Of a DNA stretch of 64,000 bases, positions 23,845-36,495 are shown one piece after another; positions within the stretch are counted from its first letter, which is position 1; the number at the start of each line of letters is the position of its first letter. The stretch covers positions 806,001-870,000 of the forward strand of contig BJKQ01000007.1 in assembly GCA_006538405.1 (NCBI GenBank), given 5' to 3'. The position numbers were made by a program, and so were the translations under genes. Below the pieces are notes generated by a model. That model had not been told where the DNA came from and made no database searches. It saw only the letters and a list, made by a program, of their open reading frames with translations. This DNA comes from Hansfordia pulvinata. Taxonomy: Eukaryota; Ascomycota; Sordariomycetes; Xylariales.

Positions 23845-25514
23845 GACGATAGGCGGGCGGGCGGGAAGCGAGGAGCGGGCGCGGGAGGTCGAAGTAGGAA
23901 AGTAAGGAGGGGAAGGGGAGGGGTGAGTTGTTGAAGAGCTGAGAGGCGCAGCGAGTGAAGATGCCTCTGGCCCGGGCAGGGCGGCGGTATTGGAAGAGGG
24001 GATTAAGGTGTGGGAGAGTCAATGCTGCAGAGCCGACGGGCGTGGTGGGATGGCGGGCGACTGGCAAAGACGAGATGGAGGTCTGGGAGAGCACGAGTAG
24101 AGGCAGAGGCAGTGGAGGTAAGGCGGATGGTGGGCAGGCGGACAGAGGCAGAGGCAGAGGCAGAGGCAAAGGCAGAGGCAGAGGCAGCACCCGACTGGGC
24201 CACAGTCAGCCGGTAGCGCAGTCGAGGGGGGGCACAGGCACACACACAGGGTATCCGTGGAGGGAGCAAAGTTGGACCTGCCCGTCCGATAGGTCGGGTG
24301 TACAAACGTCAGTACACAGGGCCAGTATCGACACTGCGTCGGCACCAAGTATAGGGCGAGAAACGGCGTACCTGTACTTCTTCGAGTGCGTACCTCAGAG
24401 ACTGCCGTCGTGAATCAGCTGGTGCACCGTTGCGGGTTGGAGGGGCACGGAGGGGAGGGGAGGGGCGGCAGGCGCACCTCCAGTGTTGGTGGGTGCATGT
24501 GGTGGCTCTCTCTTCCCTCACGGGCGTCGAATGGTGGGGTCATACGAGTGAAATGGAAGGTACGAGGGTCTGTACAGAGGTACTCACCAGGTATAGGTAT
24601 CGGTATCCACCTGCACCCACCACGCGGGCTCACTCCATGTTCGAATGCCGTCCATCCATGTCTGCAGTCATGTCAGGCACCCCGTCCAGTATTGAGTACA
24701 TCCACAACGTACATGCTAGGTACCTACAGAGAGGCAACCATTTCCATTACTCCCTTACCACCTACCTCCTGCAGGTTCCATTGTAAGGTATCCGTCATGA
24801 GATGGGGTTTATCAAGTGCCTGCATGTACTAAGTGGAATACATTTCATTTTCCAAGTACGACATCATTTTGTACCCGAACCTACTGCACTCCGTTCGCGG
24901 CTGGGGCGGGCTCATGGGGGCACTCGCTGCAGCGTCCGGACAACCAACCTCGCCGCAAGGGTCCGGCGTCTCAGGCCCCGGAGCCGCTCGGGCGCGCCGA
25001 CAGACCGGGCGTCCGGGCCCGGGCTTCGGGCTCTTCTCTTGTCACCTCGAGTCCGTCCGTCAGTCCGCCAGATGAACTGTGCGCCAGTCTCAGCCTGCCC
25101 GCAGCCACGGATTGATTCGATCCCTCTATCGAGCCGCACTCCGCAGAAGCATTGTTGTTGTTCTATAAAAGCCTTGTTGTTCTATACTACGAGTATCAGG
25201 CCAGCCTACATTTCCATTATAAGCCGGCTATCGCTCTCCGAAATAGAGGCGAGGGAAACAGAATGACACGCCCACCACGAAAAGGAACCTCGCATCTCGC
25301 CGAGGGTGTCATGAGTCAGGCGCGTAAGCACCTGAGCCATAGAGACTCTGACTGCCCATCCTGTCTCTCCTCATTTTGCCGCGCGAATGTCAGGGGCAAC
25401 ATAGGCAGGTACAGAGACACTGCTTTCCCCGATGCAGCACTGAGGGCAAAGCACCTCTCCCGCCTCCCATGATTCCCCCTTTAAATACCGTCTCCCCCTA
25501 CACCTCACCTCACC
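23845..25514. other. Spacer between KAP104 and asparaginase, with GCAGAG minisatellite
   Basis: This is the promoter side of KAP104. A (GCAGAG)n tract, with GCAAAG variants, covers about 24145-24188 and recalls the tract beside the UBL gene start. At its right end (25500-25527) a (CTCAC)n pentamer repeat overlaps the stop codon of the asparaginase gene. The exact spacer motif occurs at 25188-25195. There is no supportable gene. Confidence 0.55.
24145..24188. repeat. (GCAGAG)n minisatellite upstream of KAP104
   Basis: Seven near-perfect hexamers (GGCAGA register, one with AAA) lie about 300 bp ahead of the KAP104 start codon. Confidence 0.8.
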
Positions 25515-26566
25515 TCACCTCACCTCCCCGCTCTCCTCCCACAGCATGGCGCCCGCCTCACGAAGCAGCGCGACGCACTCAGCGTTCCCTGCACCTCCAC
25601 CTCCGCCACCACCTCCGGCCCCGCCTCTCCCCGTCCGCGAGAGGCCCTCGGCTAGGAACAGCGGCGTGTTGTTGGCCCGGTTGCGCACGTGCACGCTGGC
25701 CCCGCGTGTCAGGAGCTCGCGCATGATGGCTGCCCCGCCGCCGCCGCCGCCGCCCCCCGAAGAAGAAGAAGAAGCAGCAGCAGCATCGCCGCCGCCGCCG
25801 CCATCCACGGGAGCAGCCGCCGGGGGCCGTCCCCGACGACGGCGGCCAGGTGCACCGCCGTGTTGCCCGCGTAGTCGCGCCGCTTGAGCAGCTGCTTCGC
25901 ACCTCCTCCTCCTCCTCCTCCTCCTGCGCCTATGCCGCCGGCGCCCGCCCGCTCGTCGGCGTCCAGGAGCGCCCTCACGCGCGCCAGGTCGCCGCGCCCG
26001 ATGGCCCACCCCAGCGCTGCGAAGGCCGCCTCGCCCGCCGTGATGAGCGGGGGGTCGTCCGCTGCCGCTGGGACCGCGACGGGGCGGCGGCGGCGGCGTT
26101 CAGGCTCTGTGCTGCCGGCGCGGTCGCTGTCGTGTTGGCGGCGGTGGTGGTAGCAGGAGTAGCAGCAGCAGCAGCAGCATTAGTAGTAGTAGTGGTAGTA
26201 GTGGCAGCAGTAGTGGCCGCGGCGGAGGCGGGGGCGACGAGCCCCGGGTGCGTGAAGCTGGGGACGCGCAGCTCCGTCATCTCGCCGCGCAGGTCGCGCG
26301 CCATGAGCTCGGCGACCTCGGCGGGCGCCCTGGCCCGTCGGCCAGGAGGTAGCCCAGCTTGGTCAGGGCCGCCTCGGAGGTCAGGTCGCCGCCGAAGACG
26401 ACGCCGGCCTCGCCGAGGGCGAAGCCCGGCGCGTACAGCGGGGAGACGAAGCCCGAGGCGCACTGGCTGATGTTGACCACGGTGATGCCGCGCTCCCGGA
26501 CCGCGGCGCGGATGACCTGCAGGAAGGTCAGGTCCGAAGGGTCGCCGCCGCCGCTCCCGTCCTGGT

Positions 26567-26598
<32 letters not shown>

Positions 26599-27867
26599 GG
26601 CGCGTTGCCCATGCCGAACGTCTCGAGGACCAGGCCCCGCAGGCCCGGGACGCGCAGGACCGAGTCGAGCATCTGCGGCTTGATGCCCGGGAAGATACGC
26701 AGGCAGGCGACGTGGGCCGTGTCGGGCCGGGCGGCGGCGACGCGGAAGGGGGCGATGGCCGTGGGCCGGCGGACCAGCGGCCAGTTGACGTCGACGCCGA
26801 GGCCCGTGACGCGCGCCAGCGGCTCGCAGTTGGGGCTGGCGAAGGCGTCAAAGTGCGACGCCGACACCTTGGTCGTCCGATTGCCCCGGAACAGCGTGTT
26901 GTGGAAGAACAGGCACACCTCCGGGATCACAAACGTGCCCGCCACGATCAGCGCCCCCAGCAGGTTCGCCGTCGCGTCCGACTGCAGCGCGAAGATGGAC
27001 GCCTGCGACCCCGTCAGGATCACCGGCTTGCCCAGGTCCTCCTGTGTTGCGCGTGGCTTTGTCAGTCTCCGAGCGGGAGGCGAAGGAAATGTCAAGGGGG
27101 GGTGGGGCTTTTTTTTTTTTTTTCTTTTTCCCTCCGTATGAGATGGGGAAGCACCTTACCATCATGAAGCTGAGAGCGCTGGCCGAATACGACAGCGAGT
27201 CGGTGCCGTGCAGGACGACGAACCCGTCAAACAGGTGGTAGTTCTCGCGCACGGCGTTGGCAATCTGCGTCCAGCCCGCGCTCGAGATACTGCTCGAATC
27301 GAGCAGCGGCGAGAACTCAATGGCGCCGTACCGCACGTGCCGCGAGTACGCGCTGGGCGGCGTCCGCAGGCTGTCGATCTCGACCTTTTCGCCATCCCGG
27401 ATCGCCGTGATGGGCGCTGCCTCGTCGTCTTGTCAGCCTCTTTCCTTTTTCCAGGAGGGAGGGGGGAGATTTCCTATTTTTCTCTCCTTCTCCCCGCCGA
27501 ACAGTTCTCTTTACAGTTCTCCTCTAATCCTCGGATGTGGTCTACTCACCCCTTTTCGACTGGTCGTTGAACGAAGGCTGCTTGGCCATGGCGTTCTCCA
27601 GGAACCCCGTCACGGGCACCAGGCCCCCGGCAGACGGCTGCATGCATATCGTCCCTTGGCAACAGCAATCGTCAGCTTCCCGGTCTCGGAATAGCGAGCG
27701 AGTCGAATGCATGGCACGGCATTGGTGGACCAGCAGTGGCAGGACAGCCCGCGCGCGACGGAGAGGCCAAAGCCTTACTCACCGCCTGTGATGATGATGA
27801 GGACGCGCGACTCGGGATAGGTCGACTCGGACGTCCCGCTGGGGACGGGCGTGAAGATTCCGTCCAT
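25515..27867 (-). CDS. Cytosolic-type L-asparaginase with C-terminal ankyrin repeats
   Basis: Minus-strand exons 27783-27867, 27550-27654, 27160-27416, and 25515-27041. The enzyme hydrolyses asparagine to aspartate and ammonia. Exon 1 holds the family start (RVLIIITGG) that leads to the first catalytic Thr (GGTI across the junction). Exon 3 has the VVLHGTDSLSYSASALSFM motif with the second Thr-Asp pair; exon 4 has KPVILTGSQ and FGMGNAP. The C-terminal part carries two or three ankyrin-type repeats (RRDYAGNTAVHLAA, LLTRGASVHVRNRANNTPLFLA). This order resembles the 60-kDa asparaginase/lysophospholipase type (human ASPG). Ala/Thr, Gly and Ser runs separate the parts. Three one-base losses interrupt exon 4: near 26330-26338, between about 26085 and 26230, and near 25810-25830. 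Allowing for them the protein is about 658 aa. Confidence 0.8.
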
Positions 27868-29726
27868 GGTACGGCGGGGCGCGGGAGGTGCTGCTGTGAG
27901 GAGCTCCGGGCCAGAGCCGCGCTTTGCAGATGCGCAGGGGACGCTTTTTTTTTTTTCTTTGTGTTGGCGTGTTTCCCAACTGTCAACAATCAGGCAATGC
28001 GGTGTTTTCAAGGTATGCTGCGAACAAGGTCGCAAGCTGTGGCGGCAGTTCGCGGCGTGGCAGGGACGGCAATGTCTTGGTGTATGATAAGACGTGAAAC
28101 CTTTGCGGCCTCGGGTTGTGTCCGTACGTGCGGGTGGACACGGGGGCTGGGTCGAAGAGTAATCTAGTTCGCTGCAGAGGATAATGCACAATGGGCTTGC
28201 TTTCAAAGTTGACTGTCGTCCGGAGACGGCGCGATTCGAGGGGCGCCGGCTTCTTATATTCTTCGCCCGCCACGAGCAGGGACATGGATGGCGTCGACGG
28301 GCACGCTTCTACTGCGTGCTCGCGGGGCGGCAAGGCCTACATGACATCTACAGGTAGGCCGGTCGGTACTCGCGGCTCAACCTGCTCGCTTCCCACACGC
28401 CTGGGCCGGCCAATTACTACCCCGAATGCAAATACTGCCCTAAGAAGACAATGTCTGAAAATTTGCCCGGGCCAGCGACAGAGCCGCTCCACGGGCCACG
28501 GCGCCGGTGTGCCATGGCGCGGCCAAATTGACAGGCAAACCAGGATAAGCCGTCGAATCAGTGGTTTCCGAGGGGTAACAATTACCCCTTCAAAACTCTC
28601 TTCCGGTGTGGCTCCCACCTCCGTCGCTCCGTTCCCTCGTGGCTAAGCCTGACCCGAGCTTAAATGGGGCGCCCCGGCCTGGTCGTGGTTCTCTTCCTCG
28701 CTTCCGTTATCGCTATGGAACCGGGGCCTTTTGCGCCCCGTCTCGCGCCCATGATCCCGCCACCTAACCCCCCCTCCCACCAGATAACATGGTTGCGCCC
28801 CAAGAACGCCGCGCAGCACCAGTCCGTTAGCATTCCAAGCGACGGGTTCTTATGCATCGTATACGGTTGCAGACATCGTGTATTTCATCGGTCCGACATA
28901 ACGAACCGTAGACCACCAATCCTCTGCCCATATCCATCCCCTGGCAACTAACTCCCGCTGGACATCGCAAACGCCACATCCGCGGGGGCCACAACCCCAC
29001 GCGCCCACCACGCTGCGACAAACCCAGAACTCGCTGTGTACCCCACTGACGGCCATCAAGAGGCAGCCAGCGTCGCAGCCTTCCAGAGCACAACCAAAAT
29101 AAAACCATTGTAGGCCGGAAAACCCGACTCCTTTGGTCTTGTCGTCTCAAAGATCATGGCACATCTCCCAAGCCCCTTTCCTTCCACTGGGTCCAGGCAA
29201 GCAGCCAATTCCCAAGCTATCTGGTTAGCCCGACAACAATCACTTTTTTCCCTCTTTTGCTCCTGGGATTGATGGCCTTGGTGGTATGATGGACGGCGCC
29301 CGGACACGTACGCCGTCAGAGAGAAAGAAGGCCGCCAGATGAAATGCCGAATAACGTTTTTCATTGAAAACAGGTAGAAGTAGTCACTAATCTTGTTGCA
29401 CATGATCCTGAATTGATAGTATCGGAGACGGGAACATGTTGACATCAGGAGGGCAACGGCCCAGAGACGGTCCGTTTGGAGGGGTAAGCCAGGTGTCTGC
29501 TGCCAGTCGCAAAAGAGGCTGCAGAGGTGCGCAAGCAGCTGTCGAACCGTGGATCCCGGAGGGTTTGCTGGGTTGGCGTAAACCAAGTCATCATCGCTTA
29601 AGAGGTCTATCATGACAAACAAACGAAACCGTGAAACGCCGTCAAAAGCCAGTCATGTCGGACTGGGCGTCAGAGGTCGAGCCGGATCATCGCTGGCTGC
29701 TCGCGGAGCCAACAGTGCCTTCTCTA
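27868..29726. other. Spacer between asparaginase and PP2A B56 genes
   Basis: The left part is promoter and leader of the asparaginase gene (poly-T tract at 27947-27957). The right part, AT-richer, is probably the 3' UTR of the PP2A gene. A 95-codon plus frame (28664-28951) and a 188-codon minus frame (29056-29622) lack any family resemblance and were not accepted. Confidence 0.5.
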
Positions 29727-32009
29727 TCACGGGAGCGCCGGCTCCCTTCGATCAGCATCCTGTAGCTTAAGCGAGTCGAGTCTCTTCTGGTTGTCGTCCG
29801 TCACCGAGTCAGCCTCTTCCACCCGGGGGAGGACAGCAGCTGTGGAGGGGGGGCTGCCGTTACCGCTGATGCCATTAGCTTTATTCTTCCCGGCCAGTCC
29901 CTCAAGGGCCGCCCATTTCCTTTCCCGCATGGCCTCCCGGGCAGACGCGCTGTTCTGCTGCTCTGTGTACTCGTGCGAACAGTCGTCGAATAGCTGAGGG
30001 TTGATCTCCATAAACAGCTTCATGGCGTTATATACCATGCCATGGATAGTTCTGCAAACACGTCAGAATATTGGGGGCTGAAGCCCATGGAGGGAGATCA
30101 ACTTACCTGTTCCAATGTCCTTTCGAGTTCTCGTAAAGCGGGGCGAACATGATGGGCAGGATGATCTCGACGTTGTCGCTGACCAGATTGCAAAAGTACT
30201 CGTTGTTCCAGAAGTAGAGGGCGCGCTCGGCTACTTGGAAGTGAGGGCTGGCAACTGATTTGGCGAGTTGATGGAACAGGGGCTCTTGCACCTTGGCAAA
30301 CTCGGCGGGGTCCATTACCTCGAAGATGTCTTCGACCTCGTTGAGGAACATGACCTCCTTCGTGCTGTTGACCTTGGGCCAATAGCGGAGGAGGCCCAGA
30401 ACGACCTCCTCTGTCAGGGAAGCGTCCTTCTCCAGGAACTGGACAATGCAGTATGCCAGCTGAGGATGATACATGCTCAAGCTCTTGACCTTGTGCAGCG
30501 GGATGAGAACCCTGGTAAGGAAAAGCTTGTGTTCCTCTTTCAAAGGCAGGGCAAAGCCATTGATGATGGAACCAAGAATCTCCAGAAGCTCCGCAATGCC
30601 GTTGAACCGTTCCGTCTCGTATGTGAATTGGAAAAAGACGTTGTTGATGGATCGTCGAATGAACGAACGCAGGTTGAGGAATTTGCCATAGATCCGGTGC
30701 AAGGTGGTCTTGAGAAAGTCGCGCTCGCGGGGGTCCTCAGAGTCGAAGAGCTCGAGAAGCTGGAGCACGAAACCGTGGTCGATGTAGGCCTTGGCTATGT
30801 TGGTGTTGAAATCCTGGCTCTCGATGAATCGGAGGAAAAACTCGTAAACCACCTGGATATGGGGCCACGCAACCTCCAGAACAGGCTCATCTTCCTCGGG
30901 GTCGAATGCCTCGCCCTGGGGGTTCATAGGCGGCGGGATCGGCCGGAATAGGTTCTTGGCAAACATGTCGACAACGCGGGGTACATGGGCTCGGTGATGA
31001 CCTGTCGGTTGTTGGCGACGTAATCCAGCAGCTCGTGCAAGGCGAGGCGTTTGATCTCCTTTGACTTCATGTCACCGCTAGCGTCGTTAAAGTCGAAGAT
31101 GACATTGCATTGGTCAATCTTCTGCATGAAGAGATCCTGGCGGCGATTGGGGGGCACCTCGTGGAAGCCGGGGAGCTTCTCAAGCTCGCGGTGAGCCGAG
31201 ATGTCGAATCGTGACGAGTGCTGTCGCTTGGGAGTGCGCAGGCCTTCGGGGACATCCTTGGGAGTCTGCTGGAGGCGATCAAACATGGACGACTTCTGAC
31301 CTATTTTGGGGGGCGCAAGATCGTGAGGCATTGTCTCGGCGGCGCCCGGAGGGGGGACGTGCTGGATGGGTGAGCCGTTAGTTTTTGTTCAATAAGTTGG
31401 CGGCAAATGCCGGTCGGCGCAGACTTACAGGAGCACTCGGGCTGATGACAACGGTGGGAGGCAGGGCGCCCTGCCTCTGCGGGGTGCCGTTGGGCGATTG
31501 CTGGCCGAAGCGATCCCCGCCCGCGGCCTGAGAGCCCTGGCCTTGTATGGCGAGACCGGAGTGCTCGCCAGAAAGACCGGGGCTGTTGCTGGGAGGCAGC
31601 GGTTTGTTCCTAATGTCGTTGATGGCGGTGTTTGAAGATGACGGGGTTAGAACGGGGGACTGCGTCTCGCGAGAGCCGGAAGATGATGGTGACGCGGTGC
31701 CATCTTTGGAGTCCTTATTCTTCTTGGAAGACTTGGCGTCACTCTTGCCACGAGACAGCTAGAAAGTGGAGAATTGGGCATTAGCCTATGGAACGAGAGG
31801 CGGACCTGCGACGAGGTGTTTGCGAGTGGAGGCCCGGCCGGCCAGCGAGCAGACAAGGCGACAGGGTATGAGATGCAGCCGGCGGCAGCCATGGGGGAAG
31901 GCGGCGACACAGGCAGAGCAGATAGGGCAGGACATTGTAGGGTGAGGCGGGGAGAGGTTGACGGCAGAGATGGGGATGGACTCACCACTCTCTGGCTGAA
32001 GCGCTTCAT
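29727..32009 (-). CDS. RTS1: PP2A regulatory subunit, B56/B' family (RTS1/par1/ParA type)
   Basis: Minus-strand exons 31986-32009, 31429-31758, 30107-31361, and 29727-30051, with GTGAGT/GTAAGT donors and a CTAAC branch site before exon 3. The first exon is only eight codons (MKRFSQRV). A Ser/Pro/Asn-rich disordered N-terminus follows, then the B56 core: [84 protein letters not shown] and [16 protein letters not shown]. These are diagnostic of the subunit that targets PP2A in septation, stress and centromere cohesion control. The frame breaks once at 30976-30983, between TEPMYP and [14 protein letters not shown], with one C missing from a C-run. With that base the protein is 644 aa. Confidence 0.93.
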
Positions 32010-35000
32010 GGTCGCGTATATATGATGAACTGGGGTGTTGGCAAGGTGGCAGAAGCAGGTGGCCGACGAAGGAGAGAGCTGTGTTAGACGACAGGCCCAA
32101 CTCTCTGGCTACCTCATCAGCCGAGCAGCGGGTGGATGAGGTATGATAAGGGCGGAGGTTCCTGGGCGGCGCGCTGTCGATGGGAGCTGATGTGGGAGCG
32201 GCGGCCGTGTGGGAGATGGCGGGAAGGGAATTGAGGCGAGGGAGCGACGAGAGAGGTGCTGGCGAGGGGTCGCCGTCGCCGGTAGAGTCGCGGTGCGGTG
32301 GTTGGTGGAGGCGGTGATGGCGCTTCTCCTGGCCGGGGAGGGCGTGGGAGTAAAGGGTGCGGGTGCTCGTACAGGCAGGGCGGGCAGTCTGCAGGGGGAC
32401 GGCAGTCGCAGCGACAGCGGCGGCAGGCGGGCGGTACCAATCAGGAGCAATACCCGGCGGCGGGCGGCGGCGGCGGTGGTGGTGTTGGTGCTGGCGGTGG
32501 TGGTGCGGCAGACAGGGACCCTAATGGATGCTGTGCCGATGGGAGGACTATTATGGGGATAAGAGCGACGGCGGCATGAATGGGAGGCGGCCGTCGACGT
32601 TGACGTTGACGTTGACGTGGGTAGGTTGTGAGGCTGATGGGATGGGATTGGATGGATTGGTGGCTGCACAGCGTCCTCGACCAGCTCAATTGAGGGGGCC
32701 CGGGCGAGGTGTGGTGAGCTGGTGTTATTAGGTACGAGTACGGCGGTCCGTCGAGGCCAAGCCAAGGTACCTCGCCTACATCTTCGCCCACGTCAGGTAC
32801 AGGAAGGGAGGTGCGACCAGGAGCAGCAGCCTACATGTAGGGGGGGGGGGGGGTTTCGAAGCGAGATACCTTACGTGTACATCCGATCCAAGATAGTGGA
32901 AGCCGCCCGGGCGGAGGTACGCAATTCGAACTTCGTTGTGAATGGCGGCCGCAGCAGGGACGCAGGTGGTTGCCCCCTGTTTCCAGTACTGTTTCCCTCC
33001 ATTCTTCAGCTAAGGTAGTACGTTCTATTGTTGGTGTGCTCACTACTCGTACGTGCTGCCGAGGAGCACCGCCTTTCGCTCTGCACACGTTGAGACGGAT
33101 GTCCAGGGGCTCCAGGTGTCGATTGGGATGGCACCAAATGCCCGTTGTCTTACCTTGAGGATATCAGGTACCTGCCCACACGGCCGTCTGTTGCAGTGGA
33201 CAAACCCTGTCCATGAGGAGTCGAGCATCACCGTCACCAGACCGTGCAGTTGCTGGTCCGCTGGCTCGAGGCGGGAATGGAGGAGCGGCTCTCCATCCAT
33301 CATCATGTCCATTCAGGCCAAGATGAACCTTGGAGGTTCTATCCCGCACGGGTACCCGACATGCCTTGATCTACATGCATGTACCTTCAATGTCACCTAC
33401 TCCGCAGCTCAGGTGCAGGAACCCGAACTCGACGAGCACATGAGCACCCAACCGCTGAAAATGGATACCTAACCTTCCACATCTCCGTACCGTAGGTCGG
33501 AAATTCATCATCACCACTCATCACTGCACGAAGTACCTGAGCTGGCGAGATCAACTGCAAGCGCATTGTCGTCGTCCCTCAACCTTCACCCACGATGCAG
33601 GCATGGTTGTTCTGGATTGTACCCAATTCTCGAGACCAATGCATCGAATCGCTAGACGCTTCTTCACCCCGGCCTTACACAACGAGTACATGGTGCCCGA
33701 ATCCAACCCAACTGGAGTTGAGATTAAACTGCATCTACGAAGGAGATGTCCGCTAGCAAATCACATATCCACATGTTTGTGCCCGTTCCCACAAGGTACC
33801 TCTGGACGCTGGTAGGCCACGGGAGACCGCGAGGTGCACTCATCATTCTCCGTACCTAGTAACAGGGCGCCAGCACTTATCAGGCGTGTCATTGCTTATT
33901 AGGCTGTCACCGTCAGGCAACGGGGATAGCAGATAGCGTTGAAGGCCCTGGCGCACCCGGCCTGCGTGGCATCCATGGAGCTTCTTGCGGGGCACATGAT
34001 GAACAGACTTGGGGGCCCGAGAGGGACACAGGGGCTGGCGCGGCTAGCTCGCCCGTCACTTGGTAAGCTGGTGTGGCTGGGTGGCTGGCCTCCTGGGCCG
34101 CTGCTAATAATATCGCCGCCCAAGTGGTCCGTGAGTCCTCTTATCGTCCTCGAGCTTGATCAATATCCATGCTTACTGGTCGCAGTACTCGCACATACAA
34201 GTATGCCCTTGATTCAACGACGCTTGAGTCCCGCGAGCTTTCACAGGTACTCGTAGGTCTCAACCGGTGAAGGCTTTCCAACTCGGATAATTGAGAGGGT
34301 GACTCCGTGCCCAACTACTACAAGGCTTCAAGGGACCACTTGATCTGCTAGACAGCGGAGGCGTAAAGCCTGACGGTCGACTCACTCAAACCCAGCCTGT
34401 TGATCTCTCAACGTGACGACATGATATTCCATGCCCGACAATCGTCCGGTCTCCACATTCAAACACCATCTGCGCAGTATGGCATGATAAGTTTTGGTTG
34501 CCAGGTAGGGGTCTTGTGCGTTTCCTGGGCCACCTCTGCCTGCGTTTACCTTGTTCGTAGCGGACACGACCTGGATAAAGGTGAGTATCATTCAAGCCTG
34601 AACGATACTAGCACTCACGGCTTCTACCAGAACATCGCCGGTCAACTGCACAAGCAATCACAGTCAACGTGTCTATCCATGTCTCTGTTCCACAGGCAAG
34701 TCGAGACCCTATGTGAAAAGGACATATTTAACGGACCCTTAAGTCATGAGCCTTGCTGCGTCACGTCGACGCAGTCATGCAATAAGCCAGGGCCAGGGGC
34801 AACTGGCTTTGCAAGAACGCTGCATGATAGTCAGATGGCCTAGGTTCCCCGAGTGGGGGACGGCTCTGAACAATGAGGGCGGCCCTTCACACAGCTGCTG
34901 AAAGCGGGCAACTGCGCGTGTTGTCATCTGGGTCTTAAATAGACATGCCCACTCTTCCGAGCAGCCAGGCTCGATCTCGAGGATACAATTCATTCGATGG

Positions 35001-36495
35001 TCTGCTTGAGGATATTACCTCTGCTCTCACGGGTATAGACTTGGGCCCGAGGTGGGATTGGGCAGGGTCGCCATGGTCGATCTGCCGGATGGGCAGGCAA
35101 GTCCCCTCGAGCCGCGAGAAAAGTGACGGAGTTGCCGGTGATCATTAACGCTGCAGCTAAAGCCAGGCCAGCCATTAGACCATTGGATCACTACTTTCAC
35201 CTGATCAGGAGCAAGGAACTGTATCTCGCAGGAGGGGCACCCGGTATGTCTGTTCAAGGGTGGGTACAAAAGAAGAGAGGTACTCGTAAAACGGGGTTAC
35301 GGAGTGAAGGGCGAAGCGAGGGCGCAGCATGTCTCTGCTCGGGCGCGCGGGTGGCAATGGGTGTGGCCCTCGTCCAGGTCCAGTTGATTGTCAAAGCCGC
35401 TGATCATGAAGGGGTCCAGTGGCAGCGCCCTGGGCGTAGGACCTCATGCACGACAGTGGTCTCTTGGCCGGACATGCCTACCTTACGTACCTCAGGATAT
35501 ATAGCAAGAGGCCGATTACCTTGGTGTGGCCGCGGCCGCAAAGATAGGAAGCATATAGTGGCTGCTATAGCCTAGGTGTAGACGGACGGATGAGTTGATT
35601 GGCTCCTCAGTGATAAGGGGGTGATGATGATGAATCCAAGCGCCGTTTTTTACTACACGGCATCGATCTCTCGGTACCCAACCAATGCAGGACAACAGCA
35701 CGGCCTTGAATGCCATTTTGCGCTGCTGCAGGCCCTTTCGGAGAGCGGCTACTTATATGATAAATGGGGCGAGTGACTCGATGGGGTGCGGCCAGGTGGG
35801 AGAATATGCGATGCACGACTGTTGAAGCTGTGGAATGCAATTTCATGCTGCAAGAGCGTGACAGGAGGCCGATCCGAGACCTACCTTAGTCTGTGGACTG
35901 TACTTCTTGCTCGTTTCAGCAGAGTGCAGTAAGCCTAATCTAAAGTACCTATGTACTTACGAGTAGCTCAAAACCTCGCGTGCACTGGCGAGCGTGGCCC
36001 ACGGCGCGATCCACCGAGCAAGACTAAAACCACATTGAGTTACCGGTGGATTCATCGGCAAGCAGCCGGCCGGCACGCAGGGCGTGGCAAGCACGCACGC
36101 ACGCAACCTTAGGCACCAAGGGTACCTCTTTACCGTTGACCCCACTGTACGTACGTGGACGGCGCCGTAAATCTGCTGCGCCGAAACCCACCATTGGCAC
36201 CGGCCTTGAAGCTATTCCAATATCTGCCCATGTCACGACCACCTCTCTCTCGTTGACACAGTGGTCGCACACATACAGCCGCGCATCAGCCAAGCCATCA
36301 CCTCTTTCCGTCTCTGGAAGTCTCTGTTATTGCACTCTACATCAATTGGTGACTGGTTCTTTCTGGCCAATCAGAGTCGTTGGTGGCATTGCAATTGCAT
36401 GTCAGGAAAAGTCGACGTGACCAACTGCTTGTCGGCAGCTTGGCTTCCCAGCCCGTTTGCTTCGCTGACTGCCATCATTCATCTATCAAGTTACG
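32010..36495. other. Large spacer, about 4.5 kb, between divergent PP2A and TFIIIC genes
   Basis: The first 700 bp are GC-rich and low-complexity and probably hold the PP2A promoter and leader. A G14 run covers 32840-32853. From 33.0 to 36.3 kb I see no coding-like frame, only short ORFs. The exact spacer motif occurs five times (32733, 33044, 34248, 35281, 35958). No transposon protein or terminal repeat is visible. Confidence 0.5.

Noticed and set aside
28664..28951. 95-codon plus-strand frame with a hydrophobic start
   Set aside because: The leader-like start is short and is followed by Pro-rich sequence without cysteines or any family resemblance; a chance ORF is more likely.
29056..29622. 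188-codon minus-strand frame downstream of the PP2A gene
   Set aside because: AT-richer than neighbouring genes and without motifs; fits a 3' UTR better.
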